From Paragonimus skrjabini miyazakii (lineage: Eukaryota; Platyhelminthes; Trematoda; Plagiorchiida; Troglotrematidae): a DNA stretch of 64,000 bases. Positions 25,051-37,895 of this stretch are shown here, in pieces. A program made the position numbers and the translations under genes. The stretch covers positions 1 to 64,000 of the forward strand of contig JTDE01021294.1 of NCBI GenBank assembly GCA_014338405.1. Reading direction: 5' to 3'. Numbering within the stretch: position 1 is the first letter of the stretch; each line of letters opens with the position of its first letter. The notes beneath the pieces are model-generated. The model ran no database searches and was not told the origin of the DNA. It saw only the letters and a list, made by a program, of their open reading frames with translations.

Positions 25051-28000
25051 TATTTTTAGTAATTGGGCCCCTTCTTTTCCGAATCTTTTCCCCCTTCTCT
25101 CCCTGTACAGTGTTCGCTTTTTACTCCATGGTTGTGTGACAGTCAAACATAAGTGAGAACCACTGATGGATTACTGTTTATGTTGATGATGAAAATATGC
25201 CATATAGTATGGACTGTGGCAACTCGGTGGTTTGCCGCAACCACTTCCGCGCACGCTAAGTTGCCTAACAAGTTCCAATAAACACAGCTTTTCCAACGAT
25301 CAGCAAGTTCTGACTTCTAGTGCACAACAGCATGCTGAGTAGATCAGCCGGACCAACCTGCTGACCGGTTATTTCGAGGCGCTTTGTAGTCGATGGCGAG
25401 AGATTTCGGCCTGCAGGTTCACCAAGTTGGGACTCGTACACGATTGGTTGTTGCGACGGACTGAATGTCCTAGCGTACCGTGCGCATGTCTCATACTGAG
25501 CACGTTCAAAAATGTTTAACTGCTTTTGGGTGAAGATCGGTTTTGGTGAACATCATTGAGATGTTGAAAATACACATATCACTATCGGTAAACATAAAAG
25601 CGCAATCAGCGTTTGGTTCCGAGGAAGAAGTCTTAAAATTTTTATCTCGGACGTTTTGTTCAATCATTCCCAAACACAAACCGCCTGGTTTTGAGCTTAA
25701 CAGACTGTCCACTGCCAGGCTATCCGTCTATTTGTGTCCCTCATCGAAGACTGAAACAAGCGTCTTCAAATAGATTTTGAAAGCCAGCCATCGTTATATT
25801 TTTTTGGTGCGCATGCCATTGTGAATATTTCTTTAATGATTAGCTTAAGCCTCCTATAATGGGTTTTTGGTGTCTCCATTTAAAGACGGTAATGGGCTTT
25901 ACCTCGTACTACTCAGCGTTGCATTTATTCTGTTTCCTATACGTCTTGATATTGGTCCGACTCTAAGCAGCACTGCTGGCGAATACGTGCTGATAAACAC
26001 TGATGATACATAAACACATTTTCGGAACCACCCTGTCACATCGCTGGACGTTGGCGACGAACCTGTCAGTTAATTGTGTATATTTTCAAACAAAAATTGT
26101 ATATTCATTTTGTCACCACTTTCAGTCGGAACTCGGAACACCATTTCAATTGAGAGATTTTTCAGCCGCGTCTGCGTGAACTGAGTAGACAAAAGATTGC
26201 ACACATGGTTGAAACCATCTGTAGGTAGCATATTCTCATCACTATCTGTGCGAAGGAGCCGTTTGGGGAACAAATTCTGAAACATCAATGTTCACAAAAT
26301 CAGGTTTATTTGTGCGCAGTTTTGAGTTAAAATACATATTATGGGTCGCACTTATGCTGATAAGTCAAATGTCTGAGTCATATTCTTGCAAGCAATTGTG
26401 TCCTTTTATCTGGTAAAATAGATTACTCAAGGTCACCTACGCTTGCAAGTGTTTACACCGTTATTATGACCTGTCAAACTCCCAGCTTGGAACAAAGTTC
26501 GTTTAGTTACAGTTCAACAGGAAGCAATTTGTGCTAACGAATGCCATTGTAAGTTATTGCGGCGGAGGTGAATTTCAATTACCAACTCTTATTGTGTCTC
26601 ATATGCTGTTAATCGAGAAAAGTTGACCATCAGAACCGAATAGGATTTACTGCCAAATACGTTCATGTCTTGCATACGTTGGCCGGATGATTTTTGCCGA
26701 ATTACTCACAAAGTTACTGAATAGAAGCAAGGCTGTTACTATGTTTTCCTAACTGTTGGCTGGGCTTGAACAACAGTTGATGAAAAATTCCGAAGCAGCT
26801 TGTGAAGTTTATCAGTTGAAGCATTTACTACAATGAATGACTTGACGTAAAAAGTTATTCGTAACACACTGTTCGATATGCGCAAAAAACCAACATATTA
26901 CATACTCAATAAACAACTTGCTAGGAGTTTTATTATTATTATTCGCTATCATTTAATCCGGCCCACTTGTCTTGCTCTTTCTTGTCGATTTTGGATGTTA
27001 CGTTCTGTCACAAAAGGTTTTTACCAGTGATGAATAAATGTCGACTTACGGATGATTGTCATCTATCTCAGTATCCTGTTTTGTACTGCCTCAAGATAAC
27101 AGTCTCCATGAGTTTTCCCCGAATCCATCCCATCAAGTTAACCAGGTGTTCCATAAATGATCATCTTTCAGCAGCAAATGACGATCATATGAGCCTATGT
27201 TTGCATTAAATACGGTGTCCGCTGACCTAACACTCTAAGTTGGTAACATATTGAAGAGGATGAACGAAATGAATCATTTGTTTATCAACGACTGACAGTC
27301 TGAAGCTTATTGTTACGCGTAGACTTACGATCTTTTTCATTCGCACTGCTGCACAACAGTGAATACCAATACCTTGTTCAAAATATGAATATATCCTGGT
27401 TTACTACACTAGTCGAAACGACGTCCTCTTCCTAGCCCTTCTATTATCGACTGCACCTTCAATACACCTGTTCCATCTTAGTCTTGGAATAAACTGGAAC
27501 CTTTTATGCAGCCATTATGAGTCGTCAGTTAAAATCTACTTTATAGTTTCACCAAACGATTATCATATTTTAAGAATACACTAAAAGACTGTCAGTTGTT
27601 CTGGTCGAATGCTCTGAAATGGTCTCAGAACTAAGTGAGGTACAGCACTAGTTTGATTTTAAATGTAATGCGCCCCTTCACTGATACCACCCTTTGAGAA
27701 CATGAAAATCTATCTTTCTGAGAGTAGACATCAGTAGAGGAACCATTCTTTATTCAAGTGTCTCAAAAGTGTTCGTTGCAAGTTTTAACCCATGCGTTAT
27801 TTATGAGATTCGCATCGCTTCCTACAGCTTTGTTTCTTCATGAAGGTTGGAGTCCTGCTGTCACGGATGATTGTTATTTTTCCAGTTCTCTGATTCGCTA
27901 AGTCAGCTAGATTTTTTCATGATTAGAATATCTTTATGTGGACACGTTTGTGGAAATGTTTAATCATTCATTGGTGGTCGCTAATATGCAAGTAATCTTA

Positions 28001-29570
28001 ACGATCCTGACAGACTAATTGAAACTAGAACTGCATTCATGTTTACAAAGGTACGCAACTGTAACCTCATTCTAATGTACGTGTTTTCCTCTTCAACTCC
28101 GTGGTGAGTGCAAGGCCGAAGTGGACTAACAAAAATTTATATTCATCAACCAAAGTTGTTACCATGACAATGCGTACTGCCTATCAAGTCCAGGTTGCAG
28201 CACCGTGCACAGTACATTGTCTGCATTTCCTTAGTGTGACAGAAGTTTTTGTTTTTTTCTCTTTCAAAATAAGTTGAATTTGTTGTTAAGTTTGTTTGTG
28301 AAATAACACGAATTTTAGGTTGTGCAAGAAGTGAAAAGTTTCTCTATGAGTGTTCTGTCTTACTGTTCCCACAGAGATTACATGGTAGCAGATTCACAGT
28401 AAAACTAGTTGAAAAAAATAAACATCCCGGTTCGTCCATGAAAGTAGCATCTACCCAGTTAATCAACTGTCACTTATGCGAAGTGTGTAATCCGGTCAGC
28501 AAACGCAGAAAGACTTTAATCTCGGAAATTTTGCTGCACGTTAAGCGAAAATCTAAAAAACGGATGTATTAAAAAAAATTCTTTTTGGGATTAAAATTAC
28601 TCTTTTCTCCGGGATTAACTCTCCGCAAACATATCATATCCACTTAAGCCTCCATGCCTTCGATCGATTATTCCTCAGTCGTTTACATGACCCATTTATT
28701 ACGTGAAACTATTGATTTGTTTCTACCGTTCGTAAGGATGTATACTCGGTAGTATAGGTAGTGTGACATATGAAGCGGTGATTCACCTAGACAAGCACAA
28801 AAGACATTTCTACTTTTGTATATGGCAAACTATCTGTAAATAATCTTGCTTTGTGATCTTTGCCTACACAAGTACAGTTCCTTGCTTGAAAGTTTTCATG
28901 ATGCAAGGATTTTGGTTTCTAAAATTTGACTCTTACAAATGGTTAATGTGACAAGCTGTGCATCAGTGAAAAACTTATTCTTATGCCGTTGGTGGATACC
29001 TACATATACACCTATTTTCGATTGAAAGACGATTGCACCCTGGTTACGTTAAGTTTCTCGCCATTTGGCTAACAGGTCATCAGTTAGAGATGCGTATATA
29101 GCAATTCAGAATAGATAATCTTCCTCAATATATTTACTGCCCGTGAGGCATGTATATTCATGCTGGGTAAGTATAGTAGTTACATTTCTAATGACGACTG
29201 GTATAGTATATGTTCATTTAATCCTGGATTTCACGCCTAGATGTATACGCGATTGAACTGATCGGACTGGCAACAATGAGAAACCAGGAGTCTAGTTGAA
29301 CGTACTTGGTACCGAACAAGGAAGAACAACAAACATACTATGCTGTGCATTAACGCTGTTATTGACCACGCATACAATAAGTTTTGTGATTGGAGATTGT
29401 GATCCGACAGAAATTCATCATGTATTAAGTAACTGGGGCCACGGTAACCCGGTAGGTTGCTTCATCTACTTTTGTGCATACAATGCGGGCAAATAATCAT
29501 TGGTTTGTTTGCACGCGTATCCACACGCTATTTTTTTACTGTGTCTGACGTATGTAATCCAGATGTTTTA

Positions 29571-29757
29571 CGTTTGCGACTGATGAGAGTAAATGAAATG
29601 TTAACACATCGCAACATATGTTTCGTTTCTGTTTTAAAGAAGTAAATCATCGCACATGTATAACACACAAAATCATGTCACTGTTCTTGATTTATCGTTT
29701 GGCAGTCTTCTTGCATTATGGCCTAGACAACAACAGCGTTAGCTCATACATTTTAGC
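29571..29757 (+). repeat. Hammerhead-headed direct repeat, left copy
   Basis: It begins with a hammerhead-like motif: stem I arms UUGCGA (29574-29579) and UCGCAA (29609-29614) pair fully, the core CUGAUGA (29580-29586) and GAAA (29595-29598) are present, but the bases before stem I (CA instead of UC) break the cleavage site. The following 140 bases (gttttaaagaagtaaatcat to tagacaacaacagc) recur with about 90% identity at 31060-31195. The 131-codon open frame at 29618-30013 lies over this repeat and is not a recognised gene. Confidence 0.65.
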
Positions 29758-30230
29758 AGATCGTCAGACTAGAAGGAATATAAACTTAACCTGGGCACAC
29801 ATTAGTTATTCGAGGTTTGTTACGCACGCATCCATAGAATTAAGCACCACAGTAAACGTTGTGTGTGTCCTTACATGCATCGTGCAAGTTAGAACGAAAC
29901 GAATCAGGAGGCTAACTAGTTGCTATGGAAACAGACGACATTCTAGTTGTACAAGCGATATCACCCCATTTAAACGCCGTTTTTATTCAAACCGTGTTTT
30001 AACATGTTATTAGTTACTGTGACGTCTAAAGGACTACTTTTTCATGGCGGACAACATCGGGACCAGGCAAATTTGTTCGTCCAAAAGAGGTATTCGCTCT
30101 ATGGAGATATTCTTATTTTGTGACGTTCTATATCAGTTGACATTTTAAAAATATACTGTATATATCAGTCAATGGAAAAGTTTATGAAAAATAAACCATT
30201 TAATCATAAAGCTGTGTACTACAAATACGT

Positions 30231-30290
30231 ATAAGCTTATATAAGCTTATATATGCTGGCTTATATAGCTTATGTAAGGTGTATATATAC
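30231..30290. repeat. AAGCTTATAT short tandem and palindromic repeats
   Basis: Two adjacent copies of the palindrome ataagcttat are followed by related pieces (ggcttatatagcttatg). It is AT-rich and lies between the two direct repeat copies. Confidence 0.7.
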
Positions 30291-30349
30291 ACAATGAAGC
30301 TTTATAATCAAAACGGTTTCTTGGAACAACTGTGAAATTTCCGAACTGC

Positions 30350-30423
30350 CGGCGTGTCTCGATGGTTTAGCTAGTTGAGCCTTTGGGCACGCCGTTTATG
30401 ACGTCGGTCCTTATCCAGCCGAA
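30350..30423 (+). repeat. tRNA-like sequence, second SINE type
   Basis: gatggtttagctagttgagc fits box A well, and GGTCCTTATCC at about 30406-30416 is a degenerate box B. The spacing fits a tRNA-derived head that differs from family A. It is not a functional tRNA by eye, since no clean acceptor stem is seen. Confidence 0.4.
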
Positions 30424-31029
30424 GTTAAAGTAATTTTTCGCAGTTGGATCTCACCTAACTTGTGAAATCTGCCACGCTAATTACGGGTAAAAGGCTAGTT
30501 GTTTGTGAGTTTTTGAATTCAATACACAGGTAGATTTGGTAACCCAACTTCTGCTGTGAGCAGTTTGATAGAGTCGACTTCTCTTTTCTAAGTTAAAATC
30601 AACTCCGTACGGATTACCGTGGACTAATTTAGGGACGTGCTCAAGCTATTTTGATACATCTACACTTAACAAACCTAGTGCTTACTGCCCCATTCCTTAT
30701 GAACTCTACAAAACCACCTTTTGCTTGCAAGAATGTCCATATATTCATATTTTTGAAACGTTCTTTAGCTACGTTTCGAGGTAACCCTGCTATGACAGGT
30801 TGGCTATTTTACCGTGCCACTAAAACTCACTTGTACACATAATCTTTTATATTGTGGGTCGAAGCTTGGACTTAGGACGTACCTTGTCTTTTACTTGGGG
30901 TTCTACACGTCTGCTGGCGTTCAGTTTTCAACTTGAATAGCGTTAATATTTAGTTCCATCCAAGACCATACTTCGCAATTTTTTCGCTGATAAAATTCAA
31001 AACGCTGAACTTATTTGCCTAAAGATACG

Positions 31030-31202
31030 ATGTGACTGATATGAATAAATGAAGTGTTGACACATCGCAACATGTCTCGTATCTGTTTTAAAGAAGTAAA
31101 TCATCGCACATATGTAACACACAAAATCATGTCACTGTTCTTAATTGGTCGTTTGGCAGTCTTCTTGCATTATGGCCTAGACAACAACAGCCTACGTTAT
31201 CA
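31030..31202 (+). repeat. Hammerhead-headed direct repeat, right copy
   Basis: It has the same order as the copy at 29571: a decayed hammerhead (CUGAUAU core, GAAG), stem I remnants, then about 140 bases nearly identical to the left copy (gttttaaagaagtaaatcat, catgtcactgttctt, ggcagtcttcttgcattatg). The copies are 1.46 kb apart in the same direction. This would fit terminal repeats of a non-autonomous Penelope-type or retrozyme-like element, or a local duplication. Confidence 0.65.
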
Positions 31203-32018
31203 TGCAAACAAGCCCGTGTCTTATGTACTTCCTTGAAGTATCCTTAAGTGACTGGGCCAGACAATCTAAAACACAGTTTATGTTGTTGGGCGGAGCGTTT
31301 TGATGTTGGGACCAACTGAACACACTTGTCGTATCAAAATGATACCCTCTCAGTTGTGTGCCTGAACTCGCGAGACAGTTGATAGGAGTTTCTTCTTTCA
31401 TCTTTCCTCCTCCGCTAGTTTCTCTTTGATCGCTGGCTGTAGATATTCTTGTGGCTACTATAATTAAAATAAGACTTGGTATCAATAGCACCTCTTTATA
31501 ATATTGCAAAGAATTCTAATCTACCTCGTTTAAATAATGGTGTATGTGTATTATGCACCGGAGTAATAAATCTGAATAGACTGATACTGAGCCAACCATT
31601 ATGTTGCGTGCAATTCGGAAATTGGCTGTCTACTGTATATCTCGATATTTCTACATATGACTTATCAGCTGTTTTGCTATAAACCACTTTAGTGCTTGCT
31701 TGTTGGAGAGGCACAACGGAATTCTTTTACGCTTTTCAAAAGTTACAATACACAGTCTTTTGTCGACTCAAAGTTACTGGATAGACAGAGTCGCTTGGGT
31801 TAGGAAGCCAGCTCTTAGTCCTGGTATGTTTTCTTCACTCGCTGAAGCACTGGATTACTGTCAATTACTTGAAGCACATTGTAGTGTATAAGAATATTTC
31901 CGGTATTATCGATATTACAGCTAGCGTGTAACTGACCGTCTTCCTAAACTCACTCGCTTAATTAACACTTTAATCGAGCTAACAAAACCTTTCGTCTTGT
32001 TTCTTTTGCTCTGTACAG

Positions 32019-32526
32019 TTGATTGCTCATTACCGTATCAAACCATCGCCATCCAATACTAGCTTGTCCGATCGATCCAGTCCACCTTCTACCGCCAGTC
32101 ATTTGCCAGGATTGGTCAGATGCAACGGCCAAGATAACTCATCCTCACAGGATCCTGTACCCAATTCCATACCAACGGCGGGAAGCCAACTTCAGAAATC
32201 GCTACAGATCAAGCAGCTAATTGATCAACTAAATCGCGCTGGCTCGTTCGAGAAATCGCCTGAGCCTTCATCTTTGCCACCTACGCACACTCCACCTTCT
32301 TCCACACTGCCGACGGACAGTCGAACGTCTATTGCGCTTTCCACAACAACCTTTGACACCACTACCATTAGTACATCATCTTCAATCTCAATCCCACCTC
32401 TCCCACCTCCACCTCCGTTGAGATGTATCAAACACGTTCAGGTTAACCCCATCGAGTCACTTGGACAGTATCCATCAACTGGGTTAACCACAGAGTCCGA
32501 AGGATTTCCCATTTCCACCTTTAGAA
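32019..32526 (+). CDS. PARD3: PAR-3 exon: end of CR1 and start of the Ser/Pro-rich linker
   Basis: This exon adds 169 codons plus one base. It starts after a strong pyrimidine tract and ctgtacag (ag at 32017-32018) and ends at A|gtaagta (32527). Its first residues, LIAHYRIKPSP, continue the last CR1 strand as VAVFDEQ does in human PAR-3. The rest is low-complexity linker. Residues 57-75 (QLQKSLQIKQLIDQLNRAG) could form a short amphipathic helix. Residues 84-124 are rich in Ser, Thr and Pro. Residues 128-134 read LPPPPPL, which fits EVH1 (Ena/VASP), SH3 or WW ligands by pattern only. The leftover base A joins the GC at the next exon to give Ser (AGC). Directly past the donor the frame hits TAG, so retaining this intron would truncate the protein. 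No enzyme motif is present; the function is inferred from the neighbouring CR1 exon and phase fit. Confidence 0.75.
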
Positions 32527-33807
32527 GTAAGTAGTTCATTTCTTCTCCTTATGTAACACGTTCACTTTTATGATTCTGGCTTTGATGTACAGATGGGATA
32601 GAAACGTCATCAACACCACATCTGGTACTCGGTTGGGGCTTCATCGACGTTGAATAGTGATCCTTCTTAGATTCTGGCTATAACAACAAACAAACACTAA
32701 CAATCAAACGCTTCTGTTTGCTCACAGTGTGTGATGCACCCTGAGGGTGTTAGGCGTTGTCTCAAGGGAAGTTTGTGTAGTATGCAAACTATTGAGTACT
32801 AGAAAACAAAAGATCACGCGAGTTTTGTTTCATGTGGCCAAAGTGGAATCCAACTGTTATGCTGTCGTAGCAGTTCTGTGACAGACAACTCGCTCTGTCA
32901 GCATACAATAATTTGCCTCAACCGGTCCTGTTATCAATCAGTGCGTGGTTTCATTTCACCACATCAATCAAGCAGGTGGGTGAGTCATTTTTGATGGAAC
33001 AAACCAGTCGATGATCACAGTAGCTACATGGACACTAAGTAACAAGCCGAAAGGGTGGATTGCTGTAAGATGAACAGGATTTCATTTTTAATCACTGATA
33101 TCCGTAAATCAATCATTTGGCAATTTCCAACAAAATATGGTCAGCTAGAAACATGTGAATTTCAAGTGTTACCATTACGTATTTGCGTATTCACAGTTTA
33201 CAGAAGAGTTTAAGTCGGACTTTGGTGGTCAAGCCACCCTTCTGGTCAACCTAAGTGGCATCATCAAGAAAGGTTATCGTCGATTTGAACGATTAAGTTC
33301 CGATTGATTCCTCAAACTTCAAAACAGTATTCTTAATATTCGGTAATTTCTCATAGGCAAATTCATCCTTTTATGTTTAGAACTCTTTTTCTACCGAGTT
33401 CTGAATAGGTGAAATTCCTGTTACTGTTATCAGCAATTTTATTGTGCAGAAGAATTAGGAAGCTTCGAGCGTTTTAGATAGTTGCAAAAGGTCTGGGTAC
33501 ACTAACAGTACTTCTTAGTCAGCAATTTAAGGAGTTTAACGTCGGTTGCCCCAAAAATACATTTGCATATATGCTTGCGGTATGTAGCCTTAAAGGCGTT
33601 GATGACCGGTTACAATCTTGTAGCAGTGTTCAGGTTTTATGCATTGTCAAAAAATCTAACGACTTATCGTTAAGTGCGATGCATTCCGTCATGGGATGAG
33701 GTTAGCCAAGTCGTTGAAAGATAGCAGAGTTACATAACGCTTTTTGTTTTAGTGCCAAGCGTGGTGAAACAAGTGAAACAGAGAGATTGTGCTTCCTCAC
33801 TGTTGAT

Positions 33808-33832
33808 TTTAAACGGAATTTTAAACGGAATT
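33808..33832. repeat. Short tandem duplication of ttttaaacggaa
   Basis: Two adjacent copies of a 12-base unit. No function is evident. Confidence 0.7.
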
Positions 33833-36062
33833 CAGTGTCTAGCACCTGTTTAGTTCAGTCGTGGTTTGATACGTTAGTTACTGCTGGCCAAAGTAACATA
33901 GGAGGCCTCGAAGCGGACGGTCCTCTAAACAGATCATTTTGCCCGGTTTCACCGTGTTTCCATTGCACTTCAATTTAATAGGGAGACCGGCCATGAGCCA
34001 CAATTCTAGTCATGATTTGGTTAGATTCTTCAACCACAGCGACCGTGGCGCTCATCAGTTTAATATTATCCTTTGTGTTTTTGAGTCAAATCCACACGAG
34101 ACAGCTTTTATGAGCTATAGAAAATCTGGATTAAACTGCACCGTTGATGTCATCAACCTGTCGGTTTTGCACGAATGAATGTCATTTTTATTCCTCTGAA
34201 TAATTTCACACCACATCACATCATTTGACCTCCGTACTGTCATGTTACATTTAAGCACTAATTTGACCTCATAATACTCACCTAGTACCCGTGTAAGAAA
34301 TCTTCGTACCAGAAGCATAAAACGACGGGTGTTTGCACGAACTAGCTTGTTATTGTATGAAGGACGATACAGTGTGTGCGTTTGTTTGCCATCAACAGCT
34401 CGATGAATCTGTTAAAAACAGTACACCAAATGCAGTATCATCAGAAAATCTTTAAAAACATTTGAAATACATTAAAGTATGTTAAAATGTAGTGAGGAAT
34501 TGTTTTGTTTTGTTCTCACCTTAAAGATGGAACATTCCATGGATGTGGTCACATTTTTTTGGTTATAACAATAGTCTCTCTAGAGGGATTATGGTACATT
34601 CAATGATATTGACCTCCATCACTGACTTATTAGTGAAATGTGACCTATTAAAACTAACAGCCTAATCCGTTAATGACTTTTTTTACATGGATTATTCGTT
34701 TCGACGTTTTTGGCATAAGGTATCGAGATCCGTTTCGTTATCTAGGATGATATGAAAAGACTATTTGGAAAAATCTGTGAACATTTGTTAGCCGACTGGT
34801 TTTGCTTTATGCTTAATTATGCCCCAAACCAAATGTTTACACTTCAGCGGAACTGAGTAACCAAGAACCACGTATGGATGGAAGCTGGATGACTCAAGGT
34901 AATCATGTGTATCCTGGTTGAAAGTAGCTTTTTTATAAGAACAACCAACCAGCTAATGAAACGGGCATAGGTGGAATTGTTGGTAGACTTTATTATTTAC
35001 GATTATGCCTCTTAAACACGTTGAACCTGAATCCATATTCTTCCGAGTTCGAACCTCGATCGCCCTTGTGATGAAACATATCACAGTCAGTGAACTACAA
35101 GAGTATAAATAAGTTGGTATGATTTTTCCATTGGTTAGCCACAGAATCGGTTTAGACCACGCTACTTGTACGGTTTCACATTACAACCACATGAGTCTAC
35201 ACAAAGTCCACTTTGTAGGGGTGGACATTTCAAGATAACTAGGTTTAATGGAGTTGGCCTTTCACGTAGTTTATTCCTTGACCAGCATATCTCACAATAA
35301 CACCATTTCGGAGCAACTTGTAAGCTTTTGGTGGTTGTGTTTGTCAACAACGTTGCAATTCTGGTTCAGTATCTTCTTCAGACTGAATGAACTAATGGAA
35401 AATGTAATGGTGCATTACCCATCAAGAATAACAGACATTCCTTCGATATTGTACATAATCACCTTATTGATCACAACTTACTGCTATCCTGTATAATCTT
35501 TTGGCCACACCGAATATGCTGTTTATGTCAGAATATGTGTACATTTATGACTGAGCACAGTTCCATGTCCTTGTGTGACCTTTAAATGTTCTGCATTGAA
35601 TTACTGACCTAACTTGTATGGGACCACATTACACCTTCAATTTTGAAATCAATTAATTCACCTGAGTTAGATGTCACCATTTAGGCTGCAGGAGTCCACC
35701 GGATCAAGTGGCAACGATAAGTAACCTGATGTAGATATGTTTCCAGCTGGATACTCATGACATTCAACCATCTGTTTCGAAACTCTTCCCTGTCAATACA
35801 AGGAGCTAGATACTACGCTATTTTATAACCGGGAACTCGAGACCTGAGGAAAGAGGTAAATGATTAGGAATCACTGCAGGAAGACAATATGCAGCTAGTA
35901 AGAGCTAAGTCGTTTATAATTGGTCCAACATCGTCTCAGTTCAACGCTTTTCAGGAATCAGTTTGAATTCAAGATCATACTAGTCTATGCCGTCGAAATG
36001 TTTAGAGGGCGCTGTTGTCGCTGTTTATAGGAGGCTGCAACTTTTCTCTTCAACGGTGAACC

Positions 36063-36419
36063 ATGGTAATCTGGATCGACAAGTATTGGTTTGTACTTTA
36101 CTCACAAAATAGCCCTACCTGGGCGTGGCAAACTAATGGTGATCGGCTCTTAGTTCTCCTTGCTTCCCATGGCAAAGTTGGACCTATCTATAAGGTTATG
36201 TCTTCCAGACAAATGATAAACTTAGGGAATGTACTGCAAGATCGTTCGTTCCACACGGTTGGCAGCTCCACAATTTACATCTTACATAAATTCGACTCAC
36301 CCGACTATTTAGAAGAAAAACGTTTTTCGATTAAAAAAACGCTCAGTCAACAGATGTCATTCCAACTGAACATGGTTTGGGCTGGTAGTTTGCACTCCAA
36401 ACCAAGACCATATCGTTAA
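36063..36419 (+). other. Unassigned open frame, 118 codons
   Basis: It opens with ATG and ends with TAA. The translation has no signal peptide, repeat or motif that I recognise, and no splice acceptor is obvious in front of it. It lies in sense in the second PAR-3 intron. It could be decayed transposon sequence or chance; the length is only modestly above background for this window. I do not claim a gene. Confidence 0.15.
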
Positions 36420-37460
36420 AAGTTTGTCCCACCTAAACCATATGCTCTTCGATTAATGTAATAAAGTGTTTCGATTTTACATCACTGAGGTCGTGGGGTT
36501 ACACAGAGGAGAAGGAAGGTGTTATCGTCAACATCCCAGCAGTAATTAATTATTAACCAGAATAACCACGAAACTTTGAAACACGGTGGGTGTATGCATG
36601 TGGTGAAAATCTACTCGATTCACCGCTTATGCAAACCTCGACATAATAGAAGATTTAACAGGGGGCCAATCCAAACGTCGCGTTAAAGATACTACATCAG
36701 GATTGGACAAACAGTCTCAGTGTTACACCTTCCGTTATTCGTTAATTTCTTTGTTCTGTATTGCACCAATTAACGTACAGTTTGTGACTTTGTAAGTGTC
36801 AGTACGATCAGCCAATGAGTAACTGTGATTTCTCTAATACTGTTGTACATCCATAAATACGGCCGCCAGTCACATGAATCTGAACTGCTTACTGCACTCA
36901 GTACGAAGCTATTCGGAGTCCCTAATTTTGAGTATTACAATGCATGTGATGAGTTATGGATCAACACTGTGGATAAGTTGGTGGGTGTTGCAGGCCGAGG
37001 ACAAATGAAGAACTCAACAGAGGTGAAATTGATAGGGTTAATCAGAATTATCAAGAAGTCCACGTAGAAACGGTGAATTTGTCATGGTCCTGTTTGTGCT
37101 GTCCGACACGGTCACAAGCTCAATCCACGTAGGTAACAGGTTCTGAGTCAGCAAAGAAAAGTCATCCACGATTATAATTTCAACTCAATTATAGCCTTCT
37201 TGAAGTTATTACTCTTCTTTCAGTTAGGGGCATGTTTCAGCAGGCTCACTTCAGTATCACTGGTAGACGCTGATGAGAATTTTGGCGTCAATTTTTGTTT
37301 TGTTGTAGTTGTATGTGAGAAATACCTCCACCTAGTCGTGCAGCTGGTCCCAATAGTGCGGCCATACTGGTGTGGACAGGACAGGATGGGCTATTCATGT
37401 TATCAGGTGTGTAGATAACCTTCTTGAATATGCGGCCACAAGTGCGTACATATTTTGTAC

Positions 37461-37895
37461 TTAAAACATGTGATCCTCCGTATCCGTAATTTTCTCTTTC
37501 GCCGGAACCATCTGGAGCATTTGGTGGGGATTACGAACGGCTTCACCTGCTACGATCACGACTTCTGTAAAAGCCGTCAGATCTGGTTGAATAAAGTCGT
37601 GCCCAGACAGACTGTACGGCCCTGTCAGAAAAAAGACTCGTTTTGATTGCAGCACCTGAACGGCGATATTTCCATCATTGGATCCTAACCTTGTGGATGA
37701 TAAAATTCTACTGAAGCATGCCTGGGATGGATTAAAAACTCGTTTCACAGCGGCTCTCAACCGTCTCAGGTTGCGACTGTATCTATAAATTGAAACAGAA
37801 TTCTGTGAGCAGTACACTGACACGCGAATTACGCAGATAATATGCTTTGCGAATGCCATGTCGGCATTTTGGATGCATTTATGAAATAAGAGCAT
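37461..37895 (-). other. Unassigned open frame, 144 codons
   Basis: It is one of the two longest minus-strand frames in the window. The N-terminal half is rich in Arg and Ser (RRLRAAVKRVFNPSQACFSR). No family is recognised. The surrounding 37.2-38.6 kb stretch has several overlapping frames on both strands and slightly higher GC, which fits decayed mobile DNA better than a host gene. Confidence 0.2.

Larger units (their letters stand above)
3850..32018 (+). other. Intron of PAR-3, 28.2 kb, phase 0
   Basis: The donor is gtgagc at 3850 and the acceptor is a long T/C-rich tract ending tacag at 32018. The intron holds decayed mobile DNA that is listed separately: SINE copies (6.5-7.0, 15.2-15.4, 16.5, 18.0, 18.5 kb), hammerhead-like repeats (10.7, 11.3, 29.6, 31.0 kb), LINE relics (19.7 and 24.3-25.0 kb), an E-box cluster (17.3 kb) and a 100-N gap. 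I see no gene in 3850-6529, 6961-10730, 11311-15182, 20050-24290, 25051-29570 or 31203-32018. Open frames there are below about 120 codons and have no recognisable domains. Confidence 0.7.

Noticed and set aside
35045..35075. Sequence matching a tRNA box B on the minus strand (aggttcgaactcgg)
   Set aside because: No box A at the proper distance and no cloverleaf stems, so I do not call a tRNA or SINE.
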